Of a DNA stretch of 64,000 nucleotides, positions 33,785 through 42,682 are shown in pieces (the stretch's first letter is position 1; each line of letters opens with the position of its first letter). The DNA comes from Limihaloglobus sulfuriphilus. Lineage in GTDB: Bacteria; Planctomycetota; Phycisphaerae; Sedimentisphaerales; Sedimentisphaeraceae. The notes below the pieces were generated by a model that was given only the letters and a program-made list of their open reading frames with translations, ran no database searches and was not told the DNA's origin. Made by a program: the position numbers and the translations under genes. The stretch covers positions 1,178,001 to 1,242,000 of the forward strand of contig NZ_CP019646.1 of NCBI RefSeq assembly GCF_001999965.1, given 5' to 3'.

Positions 33785-36700
33785 TCACAGCCCCACACCT
33801 ATGCCCATTACTTTTGTATTTACAGTCGGATTGTCGAATTTGCCGCCAACCTTAACGTTGGCGATAGAAGAACCAAATGCGTTGAAGAGAGATTTGCTTC
33901 CTGTTTCCTGCTGACCGGGCCGGCCGAGATACACTGAAAGGTCTATATTTAACTCCTCGCCCGCCGTATCCATGTAACCGCTGCCGTAAAACCCGTAATT
34001 CTGATCCGCCAGATAAATATCAGACATCTCAATACGTGAGCCCTTAATGTATGACTCGAACTGGAGCATATCAAACTTATCGTCAAATGACGCAAGGGCG
34101 CCAAGACCGCCGGTAATCATGGTAAAAAGCGTTTCCTCCTCCGCTGTGATACTGCCGATACTGACATTAAGTCTGCCCTTTCTGCTCTCACCGTCAGCCT
34201 TTACACCTTCGATGTAAAGGTTTCCCCCCGCTGTGCCGTCAAAGTTAAGCATAAACTGCGGAAGGCCGGCGGTAATCTTATTATTAAGTCTGCCGACCTG
34301 AACCTTGTCAAAATTAACAGAAAAGGTATATTTATTCTTATCCCTGTAGGGAAAAAGAATATCCGCCGCCAAAGAGCCGCCGCCAAAGGAAGCGGAAAAA
34401 TTATTAAGTTTAAATTCTCTCTTATCAGGTGCCATCTTCAAATCAAAACTGGAATTTGCTAAAGGAATTGATTTATACTCAAACTCACCGGCTGTCCCTG
34501 TCATGTCAACCATGTGAAACCCATTCAAGAAAGAATATTCCGCACTGCCTGTAAGTCCAATCTGATCAGAGCTGAAATTGTCTCCCTGTACGCCTTTGCC
34601 CAACACAACGCCGGCAAAAGTCAATAGATTTTCACTGCCGTTTGATTTGAGAACACATTCATGCAGGTTAATATCAAAGACACCCCCCGTAACAAAGAGA
34701 TTGTCTCCGCCTTGAAAAATGCCGGCATCTCCAAGTCCTGCCAGATCAATGCCGCTTGATTTGAGGTCAAATCGAAGCGGACTTTTGTCCAGATTCAAAT
34801 CTTTAGTCGCTTTTGTAACAGATACAGGTATTACAGTTTCCGGATTTATAATAAAACTGAAATTCAAGTCAGAAATATCAAGACCGCCGTTATCAAGAAA
34901 CAGACTGCCGGCGGCATTTGAAATATCGTATTGATTGTTAATATTCATCTTATCAAAAGAAAACGACGAATCGATAAAAAGATTTTCTGCCGGAATTTCA
35001 GGCATTGAAATCCGACCGGCCGCAGTAATACGCCCCTTTGGATTCAGATTATTAAGGAAATCAACAATAGGGAATTTTTCAGCATTGATTGATTCATAGA
35101 CCTCTGCCGAGACATCACGTATATCGTATTCAAAATCCCAGGGACGAAAATCAGCCTCTGAATCAGGATTCAGCCTGCCGCGGATACTCACCGGCCCGCC
35201 ATCAAGATCACCATGAATCTTTCTCACAAGTATTTCGCTGCCGCGTATAACCAGTACGGCTTGTACATTATCAAGGGTAAAATCTCTGTAAGATATGTTT
35301 TCAGAATATATACTCAAAGCCGTCTGGGAAACCGGCTCTTTGCCGGGGCTGCTAATATATATCAGGCTTAGATCGGTATATGAGTCAGCCGATAAGGCAA
35401 ACGTCTTATCTTTAAGAACCGGCACCAGATTTTTAAATTCCTGATCCATCCAGAGATTTTCGCAATCAATTTCAATGTCGTATTCTCCCGCCTTTGAGTC
35501 AACCAAACCGTTTATGCATATCTTACCTCTCGAATCCGCGGCTGTAAGATTGTCCATAGTAATCCTGCCGTTGTCCACCGCAGCACGGCCGGTAATATTC
35601 TTAAGAGTGTATGGGTATTTGTTGTAGCAGGCCTCTACGCCGAGCAATTCGGCCTCAAGTCTCGAATCGTTTGGATTGCCCGGACCCTCGATCATATTGT
35701 ATTCAAGTGAAATCCTGCCAGAAGGTTCAAATTTATCCCAACTGGCCTGAACTTCACCCGGCAGGGCAAAATAAAGATCCGGCTCAAGAAGCATATTGGG
35801 CGAGGTAACCTTAGCTCGGGTTGTCCACCCGCCGGATTCGGCATCAAGAGATGTATCTGCGGATATTTCTATGAGCACATCATTATGAAAACCCTTTAAA
35901 TTATTGAGCCCGCCGGAATTATTGCTGATCCACACATCAGCGGTAACATCATCAAGTTCATAGGGGAATTCAACGTAATAAACACTGATACCCTTGAGCT
36001 TCATTTTGCCCTGAATATCCAGAGCCGAAAGCAGCTGTTTAAAAATAGAAACGCTTAAAGTCTTTTCTTTGTTATCAATGGCTGCCGAGGCATCAAATGA
36101 AATATCGACACTTCCCTGCGGCTGATATCTTGCAAGCATATCTCCGAAAAAACCAAAATATTTACCAGAATTCTCAGGATTATAATACAAAGCATTACAT
36201 ACAGGCTGTTGTGTGAGGATGAGATTTGTCAAATCAGTATTTATTTTAAAAGCCAAATTCTCAGAAAAGTCAACCTCTGCACCAAAACTGCCGCTGCATT
36301 TACTAATATCCGACGAACCAAAACTTCCCGTCAGTGATATTTTTTCAGAGTTGATCTGCGTATTCAGCCGTAACTTATCTAATCTCCAGTCATTTCCCGC
36401 CAGAGAATATCCCGTATTAGTTAAGCTGCCCCAAACAGATGCCGTTAAACAATCATCATCTATTTTTACGTCAGCTTCAAGCTCAGTAGCCGCCAGCAAT
36501 CCTTCCTCTGTAAACTTGCAGCTCATGCTCAGATTATCAGTTAGAAGATTTCTATCACAGCTCACATATTCAAGGTTGAATTTTCCAGTATCACCATCGG
36601 GCTGCTCAACGGTAACCGAGGCATCTTCGATATAAAATTGCGGCAGAACTTCGAGATAATTACAGATTCTGGTCTTTATATCGCCGGCAGATGTTTCAAA

Positions 36701-37126
36701 ATTATCCAGTTGGAATTTTATCGGTGTATCTCGAGTCTCTGCTTTTGGCGATAAATCAAGACCAACACCTTTTATTTTGATATCCCGCAGCCTTAATCTG
36801 CCCAAAAGAGCAGGCATAAGACGGATCTCCGCGTAAAGGCTGTCTATCACACACTTACGGTTGCCCTGGCCGTCGTATAGAGCCATATCAGTAAATTCAA
36901 CAGTTGAAGGCAAATGATAATACGTTGAGCTGACATTAAGCTGATATCCGGTTTTTTCAGCGACAGACTGCCGCAGTCTGTCAGCGGCGATCTGGGCGAC
37001 TTTTGGGCTGAAAGCCAGAGCGGCAAGAATGACAACAACAATAAAGCCCAGTAAGACATACAATGCCTTAACCATCTTCCGTTTAACCGAAAAATGCGTA
37101 TTATCTGTTTTATGTTTTGCTTTCAA
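33785..37126 (-). CDS. AsmA/TamB-like envelope protein
   Basis: The 1113-residue protein has one N-terminal membrane helix (about 18-42, VKALYVLLGFIVVVILAALAF) followed by a very long beta-rich region of repeated short amphipathic strands. The first segment after the helix (ADRLRQSVAEKTGYQLNVS, then STVEFTDMALYDGQ) is typical of AsmA-like proteins. The C-terminal part (about 930-1100, FNFDGTAGG-like and ALASFDDKFDMLQFESYIKG) matches the AsmA-like C-terminal region. Proteins of this superfamily bridge inner and outer membranes and are implicated in lipid transport or outer-membrane assembly. The frame opens at a TTG (37126) two bases after purD; an ATG at 37075 is an alternative. It is followed by an orphan ExbD. 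Confidence 0.78.
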   Translation of the reverse strand: MKAKHKTDNTHFSVKRKMVKALYVLLGFIVVVILAALAFSPKVAQIAADRLRQSVAEKTGYQLNVSSTYYHLPSTVEFTDMALYDGQGNRKCVIDSLYAEIRLMPALLGRLRLRDIKIKGVGLDLSPKAETRDTPIKFQLDNFETSAGDIKTRICNYLEVLPQFYIEDASVTVEQPDGDTGKFNLEYVSCDRNLLTDNLSMSCKFTEEGLLAATELEADVKIDDDCLTASVWGSLTNTGYSLAGNDWRLDKLRLNTQINSEKISLTGSFGSSDISKCSGSFGAEVDFSENLAFKINTDLTNLILTQQPVCNALYYNPENSGKYFGFFGDMLARYQPQGSVDISFDASAAIDNKEKTLSVSIFKQLLSALDIQGKMKLKGISVYYVEFPYELDDVTADVWISNNSGGLNNLKGFHNDVLIEISADTSLDAESGGWTTRAKVTSPNMLLEPDLYFALPGEVQASWDKFEPSGRISLEYNMIEGPGNPNDSRLEAELLGVEACYNKYPYTLKNITGRAAVDNGRITMDNLTAADSRGKICINGLVDSKAGEYDIEIDCENLWMDQEFKNLVPVLKDKTFALSADSYTDLSLIYISSPGKEPVSQTALSIYSENISYRDFTLDNVQAVLVIRGSEILVRKIHGDLDGGPVSIRGRLNPDSEADFRPWDFEYDIRDVSAEVYESINAEKFPIVDFLNNLNPKGRITAAGRISMPEIPAENLFIDSSFSFDKMNINNQYDISNAAGSLFLDNGGLDISDLNFSFIINPETVIPVSVTKATKDLNLDKSPLRFDLKSSGIDLAGLGDAGIFQGGDNLFVTGGVFDINLHECVLKSNGSENLLTFAGVVLGKGVQGDNFSSDQIGLTGSAEYSFLNGFHMVDMTGTAGEFEYKSIPLANSSFDLKMAPDKREFKLNNFSASFGGGSLAADILFPYRDKNKYTFSVNFDKVQVGRLNNKITAGLPQFMLNFDGTAGGNLYIEGVKADGESRKGRLNVSIGSITAEEETLFTMITGGLGALASFDDKFDMLQFESYIKGSRIEMSDIYLADQNYGFYGSGYMDTAGEELNIDLSVYLGRPGQQETGSKSLFNAFGSSIANVKVGGKFDNPTVNTKVMGIGVGL

Positions 37127-37127
37127 C

Positions 37128-38396
37128 TTATTTCAATGCTTTTGATCCGATATCCCGGCGGCAGTATGCTCCTTCAAAAGTTATCAAATCAACAGCTTCA
37201 TAAGCACGTTTCTGAGCTTCTTTAAGCGTATCGCCCATAGCGGTTACGCCAAGAACACGCCCGCCGGCCGTAACAAGTTTGCCGTTTTCAATTTTTGTTC
37301 CCGCATGAAAGACCATGACATCATCGAGTTCCATGGCATTTTCGACACCGGTTATTTCTTTGCCTTTTTCATAGCTGCCCGGATAACCTCCCGAAGACAT
37401 AACAACGCATACTGCCGGCCGCCTGTCCCAGTCAAGAGTCATTTTGTCGAGCCTTCCCTCGCAGACTGCCAGCATAACCTCAAGCAAATCTGTTTTTAAT
37501 CTCATCAACACCGGCTGCGTCTCCGGGTCACCAAAACGCACATTGAACTCAAGCACCCTCGGGCCGGCCTGCGTAACCATTATGCCGGCATAAAGAACGC
37601 CTCTAAACGGCGAGCCGCAGCGATTCATGCCATCCACAACAGGAACGAGAACCTCGCGGGTTATCTGATCGAGCATATTTTCATTTACCAAAGGCGTAGG
37701 GCTGTAAGCTCCCATTCCACCAGTATTTAAACCGGTATCACCCTCGCCTACGGGCTTGTGGTCCTGAGACGATTCAAGCACATATATCGTCCTGCCGTCA
37801 ACGAGGGCAAGAATCGATGCCTCCTGGCCTATCAGTTTTTCCTCTACAACGATTGTCCTGCCGGCATCTCCGTAAATATTTTCGCACATTATCTTCTCTG
37901 CAATGTTTATGGCCTCACTGGGCTCATCGCAGACATGTACTCCCTTGCCTTTCGCCAGACCGGCCGCCTTAACCACGACCGATTCATCCCTGGAGGCAAT
38001 ATAAGATTTCGCGTCAGGGTAATTATCAAAAACCCGCCCTTCCGCCGTGGGAATTGAGTTTTCCTTCATGATTTTCTTTGCAAAACCCTTGTCAGCCTCA
38101 AGTCTCGCGGCTGCCGCACTGGGCCCAAACGCCTTTATGCCGGCGGATTCACATGCATCGACAAGCCCATTGGCCAGAGGATCCTCGGGACCTACAACTA
38201 CAAGGCCGATATCATTATTTGCGGCAAAATCCACCAAAGCAGCCGTGTCATTTACATCAATATCTACAGTAGTGCCGTATTTTATCATTCCCGGATTACC
38301 CGGAGCGATGAAAAGTTTATCGAGGTTTTTCGACTTACTGAGTTTCCACGCTATGGCATGCTCACGCCCGCCGCTGCCGACAAGAAGTACTTTCAT
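37128..38396 (-). CDS. purD: Phosphoribosylamine-glycine ligase
   Basis: The 422-residue ATP-grasp enzyme joins glycine to 5-phosphoribosylamine in purine synthesis. Diagnostic segments are MKVLLVGSGGREHAIAWKL at the start, FGPSAAAARLEADKGFAKKI, VVKAAGLAKGKGV, HKPVGEGDTGLNTGGMGAY and LEFNVRFGDPETQPVL. The length is normal. It is followed by the AsmA-like gene after one base, an unusual partner for a purine gene. AAGGT lies upstream of the ATG. Confidence 0.97.
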   Translation of the reverse strand: MKVLLVGSGGREHAIAWKLSKSKNLDKLFIAPGNPGMIKYGTTVDIDVNDTAALVDFAANNDIGLVVVGPEDPLANGLVDACESAGIKAFGPSAAAARLEADKGFAKKIMKENSIPTAEGRVFDNYPDAKSYIASRDESVVVKAAGLAKGKGVHVCDEPSEAINIAEKIMCENIYGDAGRTIVVEEKLIGQEASILALVDGRTIYVLESSQDHKPVGEGDTGLNTGGMGAYSPTPLVNENMLDQITREVLVPVVDGMNRCGSPFRGVLYAGIMVTQAGPRVLEFNVRFGDPETQPVLMRLKTDLLEVMLAVCEGRLDKMTLDWDRRPAVCVVMSSGGYPGSYEKGKEITGVENAMELDDVMVFHAGTKIENGKLVTAGGRVLGVTAMGDTLKEAQKRAYEAVDLITFEGAYCRRDIGSKALK

Positions 38397-38546
38397 TGTT
38401 TAACCTTATGTATTTAAATAACTTATCTCATTTTCAGACTGAATGCCTGCGTAGCAGAACAACAAAACCTGAATTTTCTTGTAATATCAACGTCACAGAT
38501 ATTATTTCAAATTTAAAAAAAATGACAAGTATCAAATATATTCATC

Positions 38547-38574
38547 TTGAACTTATTCTATAGATATATAAAAT
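38547..38574 (+). promoter_or_regulatory. Promoter of the small lipoprotein gene
   Basis: TTGAAC (38547-38552) and TAAAAT (38569-38574) are spaced by 16 bases and lie about 46 bases before the ATG, in an AT-rich stretch shared with the divergent purD gene. Confidence 0.45.
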
Positions 38575-38620
38575 CATTAAACAATGATAGTTATTTAATA
38601 ATTTTACCGGAGATTGCAAA

Positions 38621-39073
38621 ATGAAAAATATCCTGATACTTACCACAATCGCGGCTTTGACAATTCTTGGCGGCTGTACAAAGTCCAACAAAAGCTCCGC
38701 TTCTGAATCCGATGATATTCTAAAGCTCAAAACCGAAAAGGCCCAGATCGTCCAGGAGTTTGAAGCCGCCCGCAAAGAGCTAAACGCTGAAATAGCTCAA
38801 AAAGATGAAAAAATCAAGCAGCTTGAAGAAGAAAACGCCTTACTCACGAAACAAATAACCGGTTTCGAGGGGATAATCAACCAGATGATAGGCAAATTTC
38901 AGGAAATAGGCGAGGATGCCAAGGCTGTAAAAGAAGAAAACAAACAGCTCAAGGCTGAACTTGCAAGACTAAAAGCATCAGACTCCAACAATACTGAACA
39001 ATCTTCACAGGAGCTTGACTCCAACGCCCAAAAAAGGCTGGATGCACTTAAGTCTTTGAAAAAAGCCGAATAG
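38621..39073 (+). CDS. Small coiled-coil lipoprotein
   Basis: The 150-residue protein has a lipoprotein signal peptide with lipobox LGGC (Cys at residue 19) and a coiled coil (about 35-120) with Glu/Lys/Leu heptads (KIKQLEEENALLTKQITGFE). The tail is polar. GGAG precedes the ATG. It resembles Lpp-like or murein-associated lipoproteins in design only. It is convergent with the xseAB-tRNA unit. Confidence 0.8.
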   Translation: MKNILILTTIAALTILGGCTKSNKSSASESDDILKLKTEKAQIVQEFEAARKELNAEIAQKDEKIKQLEEENALLTKQITGFEGIINQMIGKFQEIGEDAKAVKEENKQLKAELARLKASDSNNTEQSSQELDSNAQKRLDALKSLKKAE

Positions 39074-39104
39074 AAGCCGCAAAGATTTGCATAAAGAGGA
39101 GAAA

Positions 39105-39187
39105 TGCGGGCGAGAGGAGTCGAACCTCCACATCCTTAAGATACTAGAACCTAAATCTAGCGCGTCTGCCAGTTCCGCCACGCCCGC
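39105..39187 (-). tRNA. tRNA-Leu (anticodon UAG)
   Basis: The minus strand folds as a tRNA: acceptor GCGGGCG / CGCCCGC, D arm with GGCGGAACUGGCAGAC, anticodon stem CUAGA / UCUAG with loop UUUAGGU (anticodon UAG), a long variable arm (AUCUUAAGGAU, a class II tRNA as expected for Leu), and T arm GGAGGUUCGACUCC. The CCA end is not encoded. It starts 10 bases after the xseB stop, so it is probably processed from the xseAB transcript. Confidence 0.93.
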
Positions 39188-39197
39188 TTTTAAATAT

Positions 39198-39422
39198 TTA
39201 TTCAGCCTCCTGCTCTTCGGAAATCTTTTTGACCCGCTGTTCGCAGTCACGAAGTATTTCCCGACAACGGCCTATAAGTCTCATGCCGCGTTCATATTTA
39301 TCGAGGCTGTCTTCAAGTGAAAAATCGCCGGATTCAATCGACTTGACGATGTTTTCAAGTTCAAGGATTGTATCTTTGAATGTCATTTTGTCCAGATTTT
39401 TTTTCATTTCTTTTTCGTCCAT
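39198..39422 (-). CDS. xseB: Exodeoxyribonuclease VII small subunit
   Basis: The protein has 74 residues from the ATG at 39422, with GGAG upstream. The core FKDTILELENIVKSIESGDF followed by SLEDSLDKYERGMRLI is the XseB signature. It pairs with XseA, whose stop codon lies just before the start (TAATATG). A longer in-frame start overlapping xseA is rejected because of this ribosome site. Confidence 0.93.
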   Translation of the reverse strand: MDEKEMKKNLDKMTFKDTILELENIVKSIESGDFSLEDSLDKYERGMRLIGRCREILRDCEQRVKKISEEQEAE

Positions 39423-39423
39423 A

Positions 39424-40773
39424 TTATTCTCCGTCTTTTTGGGCCCTGCTTTGTAACTTGCTGCCATCTGCAAATTCGGTAACTATTATATCTTCGGGAA
39501 CTATTTTATCAGCACTGCGGATAATAGAATCATCCGCCTTTTTTGTGGTTATGGTGTAGCCTCTTTTCAAAACATTTCTTGGGTCAACAGCTTGCAAACG
39601 TGCCTCAAGCGACTCTAATCGGCTGGTTTGCTCCCGCAGCATAACTTTAACATCTCTTGTAACAGTGCTGCTTATATGTTCGATCGTGAGCCTGTTTTTG
39701 TCAATAAGTTTTGCCGGAGATACCATATCGAGTCTGCGGGCATAAGAATTCAGCATATCTTTATTTGCGGCAAAGGACGCATCAGCAAGCCGCCGCAGTT
39801 TCTGTGTAATGCTGTCAAGCTGCTGAGTTTTGTAATTTACAGGATACAAAGGATTGCGGAAAAAAGAGCTGGCCATAACAGTTTGAAGCCTGCTGCGGGA
39901 AAGGTTTAGCCTTGACTCGGCGGCGCCGCGAAGCCTTTGCCGCAGGCCTTTCACAAACTCTATAAGCTCATGCCTGTCCGGCACGGCAATTACGCCGGCG
40001 CGGGTTGGAGTTGAAGACCTGGCATCAGCGGCAAGATCAGCGAGGGTTGTGTCGATTTCATGTCCCACGGCACTGATTACCGGCAGACGAGAATTGTAAA
40101 TAGCCCGCACAACAGGTTCCTCGTTGAACGCCCAGAGGTCTTCAGGTGAGCCGCCGCCGCGTCCGACAATCAAAAGCTCGATACCGTATTTATCTGCCAG
40201 CCTGTTTGCAAGCGATATCGCATTTGCGATTTTTCCTGCCGCTCCATCACCCTGTACCGGCGCCGGCAGCAGATACAATGCCGCACAAGGCCAGCGCCTG
40301 GCGATGCTGTCTGCGATGTCATGGAACGCCGCTCCGGACTCGCTGGTAACAACAGCAATAGACATGGGATACTGCGGGAGAGGCATTTTGTGAGCTTCTT
40401 CAAAGAGCCCCTCTTCCTTCAGCCGATTATACATCTGTTCAAAAGCAAGCTGGAGGTTTCCTACGCCTGAAGCCTTGATTGTATCCACAATGAACTGATA
40501 CTTGCCGAAAGGCGGATAAACATCAATATTGCCGGTTGCCAGCACTGATACACCGTTGGCGAAATCAAACTTCAGCTTGTTTGCGGTGCTTCTCCATATA
40601 ACTGAAGGCAGCTGAGAATTGTTGTCTTTAAGCGTGAAATAAAGATGCCCCGAATGGTGCGGGCGAAAACTCGATATCTCACCGGCAACAGTTATACGCG
40701 GCGGCAGATACCCCTCAAGAGTCACCTTTATCAGCTGATTTATTTCTGAAACTGTAAATGTTGTTCGCTGCAT
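39424..40773 (-). CDS. xseA: Exodeoxyribonuclease VII large subunit
   Basis: The protein has 449 residues from the ATG at 40773 (MQRTTFTVSEINQLIKVTLE), the typical XseA start. It has the N-terminal OB fold (about 1-100, VAGEISSFRPHHSGHLYFTL), the catalytic domain (about 120-310) with VGRGGGSPEDLWAFNEE and AVGHEIDTTLADLAAD, and a C-terminal helical part with VLKRGYTITTK. It degrades single-stranded DNA together with XseB. A 30-base N-terminal extension starting at 40803 is less likely. Confidence 0.95.
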   Translation of the reverse strand: MQRTTFTVSEINQLIKVTLEGYLPPRITVAGEISSFRPHHSGHLYFTLKDNNSQLPSVIWRSTANKLKFDFANGVSVLATGNIDVYPPFGKYQFIVDTIKASGVGNLQLAFEQMYNRLKEEGLFEEAHKMPLPQYPMSIAVVTSESGAAFHDIADSIARRWPCAALYLLPAPVQGDGAAGKIANAISLANRLADKYGIELLIVGRGGGSPEDLWAFNEEPVVRAIYNSRLPVISAVGHEIDTTLADLAADARSSTPTRAGVIAVPDRHELIEFVKGLRQRLRGAAESRLNLSRSRLQTVMASSFFRNPLYPVNYKTQQLDSITQKLRRLADASFAANKDMLNSYARRLDMVSPAKLIDKNRLTIEHISSTVTRDVKVMLREQTSRLESLEARLQAVDPRNVLKRGYTITTKKADDSIIRSADKIVPEDIIVTEFADGSKLQSRAQKDGE

Positions 40774-40830
40774 AATGCCTAAACGCCCGCAAATCCATTG
40801 CAAAATGAATGCTTTGCGAACTTACAAATA

Positions 40831-40865
40831 AAAAAGCCCCCTGCATTGACATCAGGAGGCTTTAT
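40831..40865 (-). terminator. Rho-independent terminator after the acyl-CoA dehydrogenase gene
   Basis: On the minus strand AAAGCCTCCTG and CAGGGGGCTTT pair across a 9-base loop with one G-U pair, followed by a T run. It begins about 15 bases after the stop at 40879 and lies upstream of xseA. Confidence 0.82.
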
Positions 40866-40878
40866 TAAATTTTGAATC

Positions 40879-42669
40879 TTATGCCAGTTCCGGCACGGGC
40901 CCTGCAATCTCTTCGTAAAGTTCAAAAGAAGATTTACAGCCGCTTAAGATACGTTTTCTGCACGCCTCAATCTCAAAATTGCAGCGGTTTATATAACGTT
41001 TTGCAATAGCGAGTTTACGCTCTTTCATGCTCATGGTTTTGCCATTTTTGCCCACAGCTGTCTGCATATCAAACTTGCTGCAGGCCTGCTGACAGAAAAG
41101 GTAACCGCCAATAATCTTAACGGCGATATCAACCAGATCTCTGCCGTAGAGGTCCATATAATCGATACCCCGCTCTTTGATGAACTTAACGCACTCCTGC
41201 ATTGTCTCGGTGTTGGCTTTTAGAATTTCAAGCAGCTCGACTGTCTGCGGCTCGTAATCATACTCTGCAAGCTCAGCGATATATTTCTCTGCTGTTCCGT
41301 TTGTTACATGCCTTACCGCCGCAACAACCTGAAGCTGTGTAGTACCTTCATAAATATTAGTGATGCGGGCATCACGGAAATACCTCTCACAGGCATAATC
41401 ACGCATGTAGCCGCTGCCGCCAAGAACACTGATAGAATCTGAAGCGACCTGGTTGGCCATCTCGGTTGAAATGTATTTGGTCATAGGTGTAAGCATCGCG
41501 GCGTAGCGTTTTATCATACGCAGACGTTTCTTTGTTTCCTTGACCAATGCCGGATCGCTGTCCGGGTTTTCTATGGTCTTATTCATTCCTATTTCATGGT
41601 CAACTACCCTGCACGCTTCATAAAGCAGCGAACGGCTTTCCTCAACAGAAATTTTCATGTTAATCAGCAAGTCCCTGATCGGAGGCAGTTTCTCAATCGG
41701 TCCGCCGAACTGCTCGCGGCTTGCGGCATAATCTCTGGCAATCCGGTATGCGGCTTCGCCGATGCCAAGACCCTGCGCTGATATGCCGATACGCGCACCG
41801 TTCATAAGCGCCATAACATAAGTAATAAGCCCCCTCTGGCGTTCGCCAACGAGCTCAACAGGAGTATTGTCGAAGAAAATTTCGCATGTCGGAGAAGCAT
41901 GGATTCCCAGCTTGTCCTCGAGCCGGCGTATGTGAACTGTCGGGCTCTTATAACATGAAAACAGACTCAAGCCGCGGCCGTCAGATATTTCCGGCTCACT
42001 CCGTGCCATTATAAGCAGAACTTCGCCGCAGCCGTTTGTTATAAAACGTTTCACGCCGTGAACATACCACTGGCCGTCAGCATCCTGAAACGCCTTGACC
42101 TTACACGCCTGCAGGTCTGAACCGGCATCCGGCTCGGTAAGAACCATTGCGCCGGTATGCTTGCCGTTTGCAAGATCGGGCAGGTATTTTTGTTTTAGCT
42201 CTTCATCTGCAAAGAAGTTGATTGTTTCTGCAATGCCCTGAAGACCAAAAATGTTCATAAGAGAGGCGTCTGCACGGGAAACCATCTCATTAGCAACAGA
42301 AAGCATAAGGCTGGGGAAGTTGAGCCCGCCGAAACGGTGCGGCAGCGTCATTCCCATAACCTGTGCCTTTGCGAGCTGATCAAGTATTTCGTACATTGCT
42401 TTGGGGCGTTTAACACTGCCGTCGGGCAGAAGCTCATTGCCTTCGTGGTCCATTTCTTCACTTCTTGGAGCCACAAAATCGGCGCAAAGCTGTCCCAGTG
42501 AATCTATTACGAGTTCATAGTTTTCTATCGCGTCCTGAGCATTCGCCGGTGCGGTGTCAAACTGTTCTGCGTACTTATATCCCTGCTCCATAAGATCGGC
42601 AAGCTCGCCAAGGTCCATATGGTTCAAGAGAAACTTAATATCGTCATTGTCTTTGTAAAAGTTTGCCAT
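40879..42669 (-). CDS. Acyl-CoA dehydrogenase
   Basis: The 596-residue flavoenzyme has the family blocks in order: AKAQVMGMTLPHRFGGLN, AMVLTEPDAGSDLQ, KRFITNG, GERQRGLITYVMALMNGARI, RDYAASREQFGGPI, and DSISVLGGSGYMRDYACERY with YFRDARITNIYEGTTQLQ. It oxidises an acyl-CoA to the enoyl-CoA and passes electrons to ETF. The C-terminus is about 150 residues longer than the classic 380-residue enzymes, like the 600-residue subfamily. It follows etfB and etfA in one operon. The chain-length preference is unknown. Confidence 0.93.
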   Translation of the reverse strand: MANFYKDNDDIKFLLNHMDLGELADLMEQGYKYAEQFDTAPANAQDAIENYELVIDSLGQLCADFVAPRSEEMDHEGNELLPDGSVKRPKAMYEILDQLAKAQVMGMTLPHRFGGLNFPSLMLSVANEMVSRADASLMNIFGLQGIAETINFFADEELKQKYLPDLANGKHTGAMVLTEPDAGSDLQACKVKAFQDADGQWYVHGVKRFITNGCGEVLLIMARSEPEISDGRGLSLFSCYKSPTVHIRRLEDKLGIHASPTCEIFFDNTPVELVGERQRGLITYVMALMNGARIGISAQGLGIGEAAYRIARDYAASREQFGGPIEKLPPIRDLLINMKISVEESRSLLYEACRVVDHEIGMNKTIENPDSDPALVKETKKRLRMIKRYAAMLTPMTKYISTEMANQVASDSISVLGGSGYMRDYACERYFRDARITNIYEGTTQLQVVAAVRHVTNGTAEKYIAELAEYDYEPQTVELLEILKANTETMQECVKFIKERGIDYMDLYGRDLVDIAVKIIGGYLFCQQACSKFDMQTAVGKNGKTMSMKERKLAIAKRYINRCNFEIEACRKRILSGCKSSFELYEEIAGPVPELA

Positions 42670-42682
42670 AATTATTGTCCGT

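Noticed and set aside
36213-36635. Plus-strand frame of 140 codons
   Set aside because: Antisense to the AsmA-like gene, with no ribosome site or recognisable domain.
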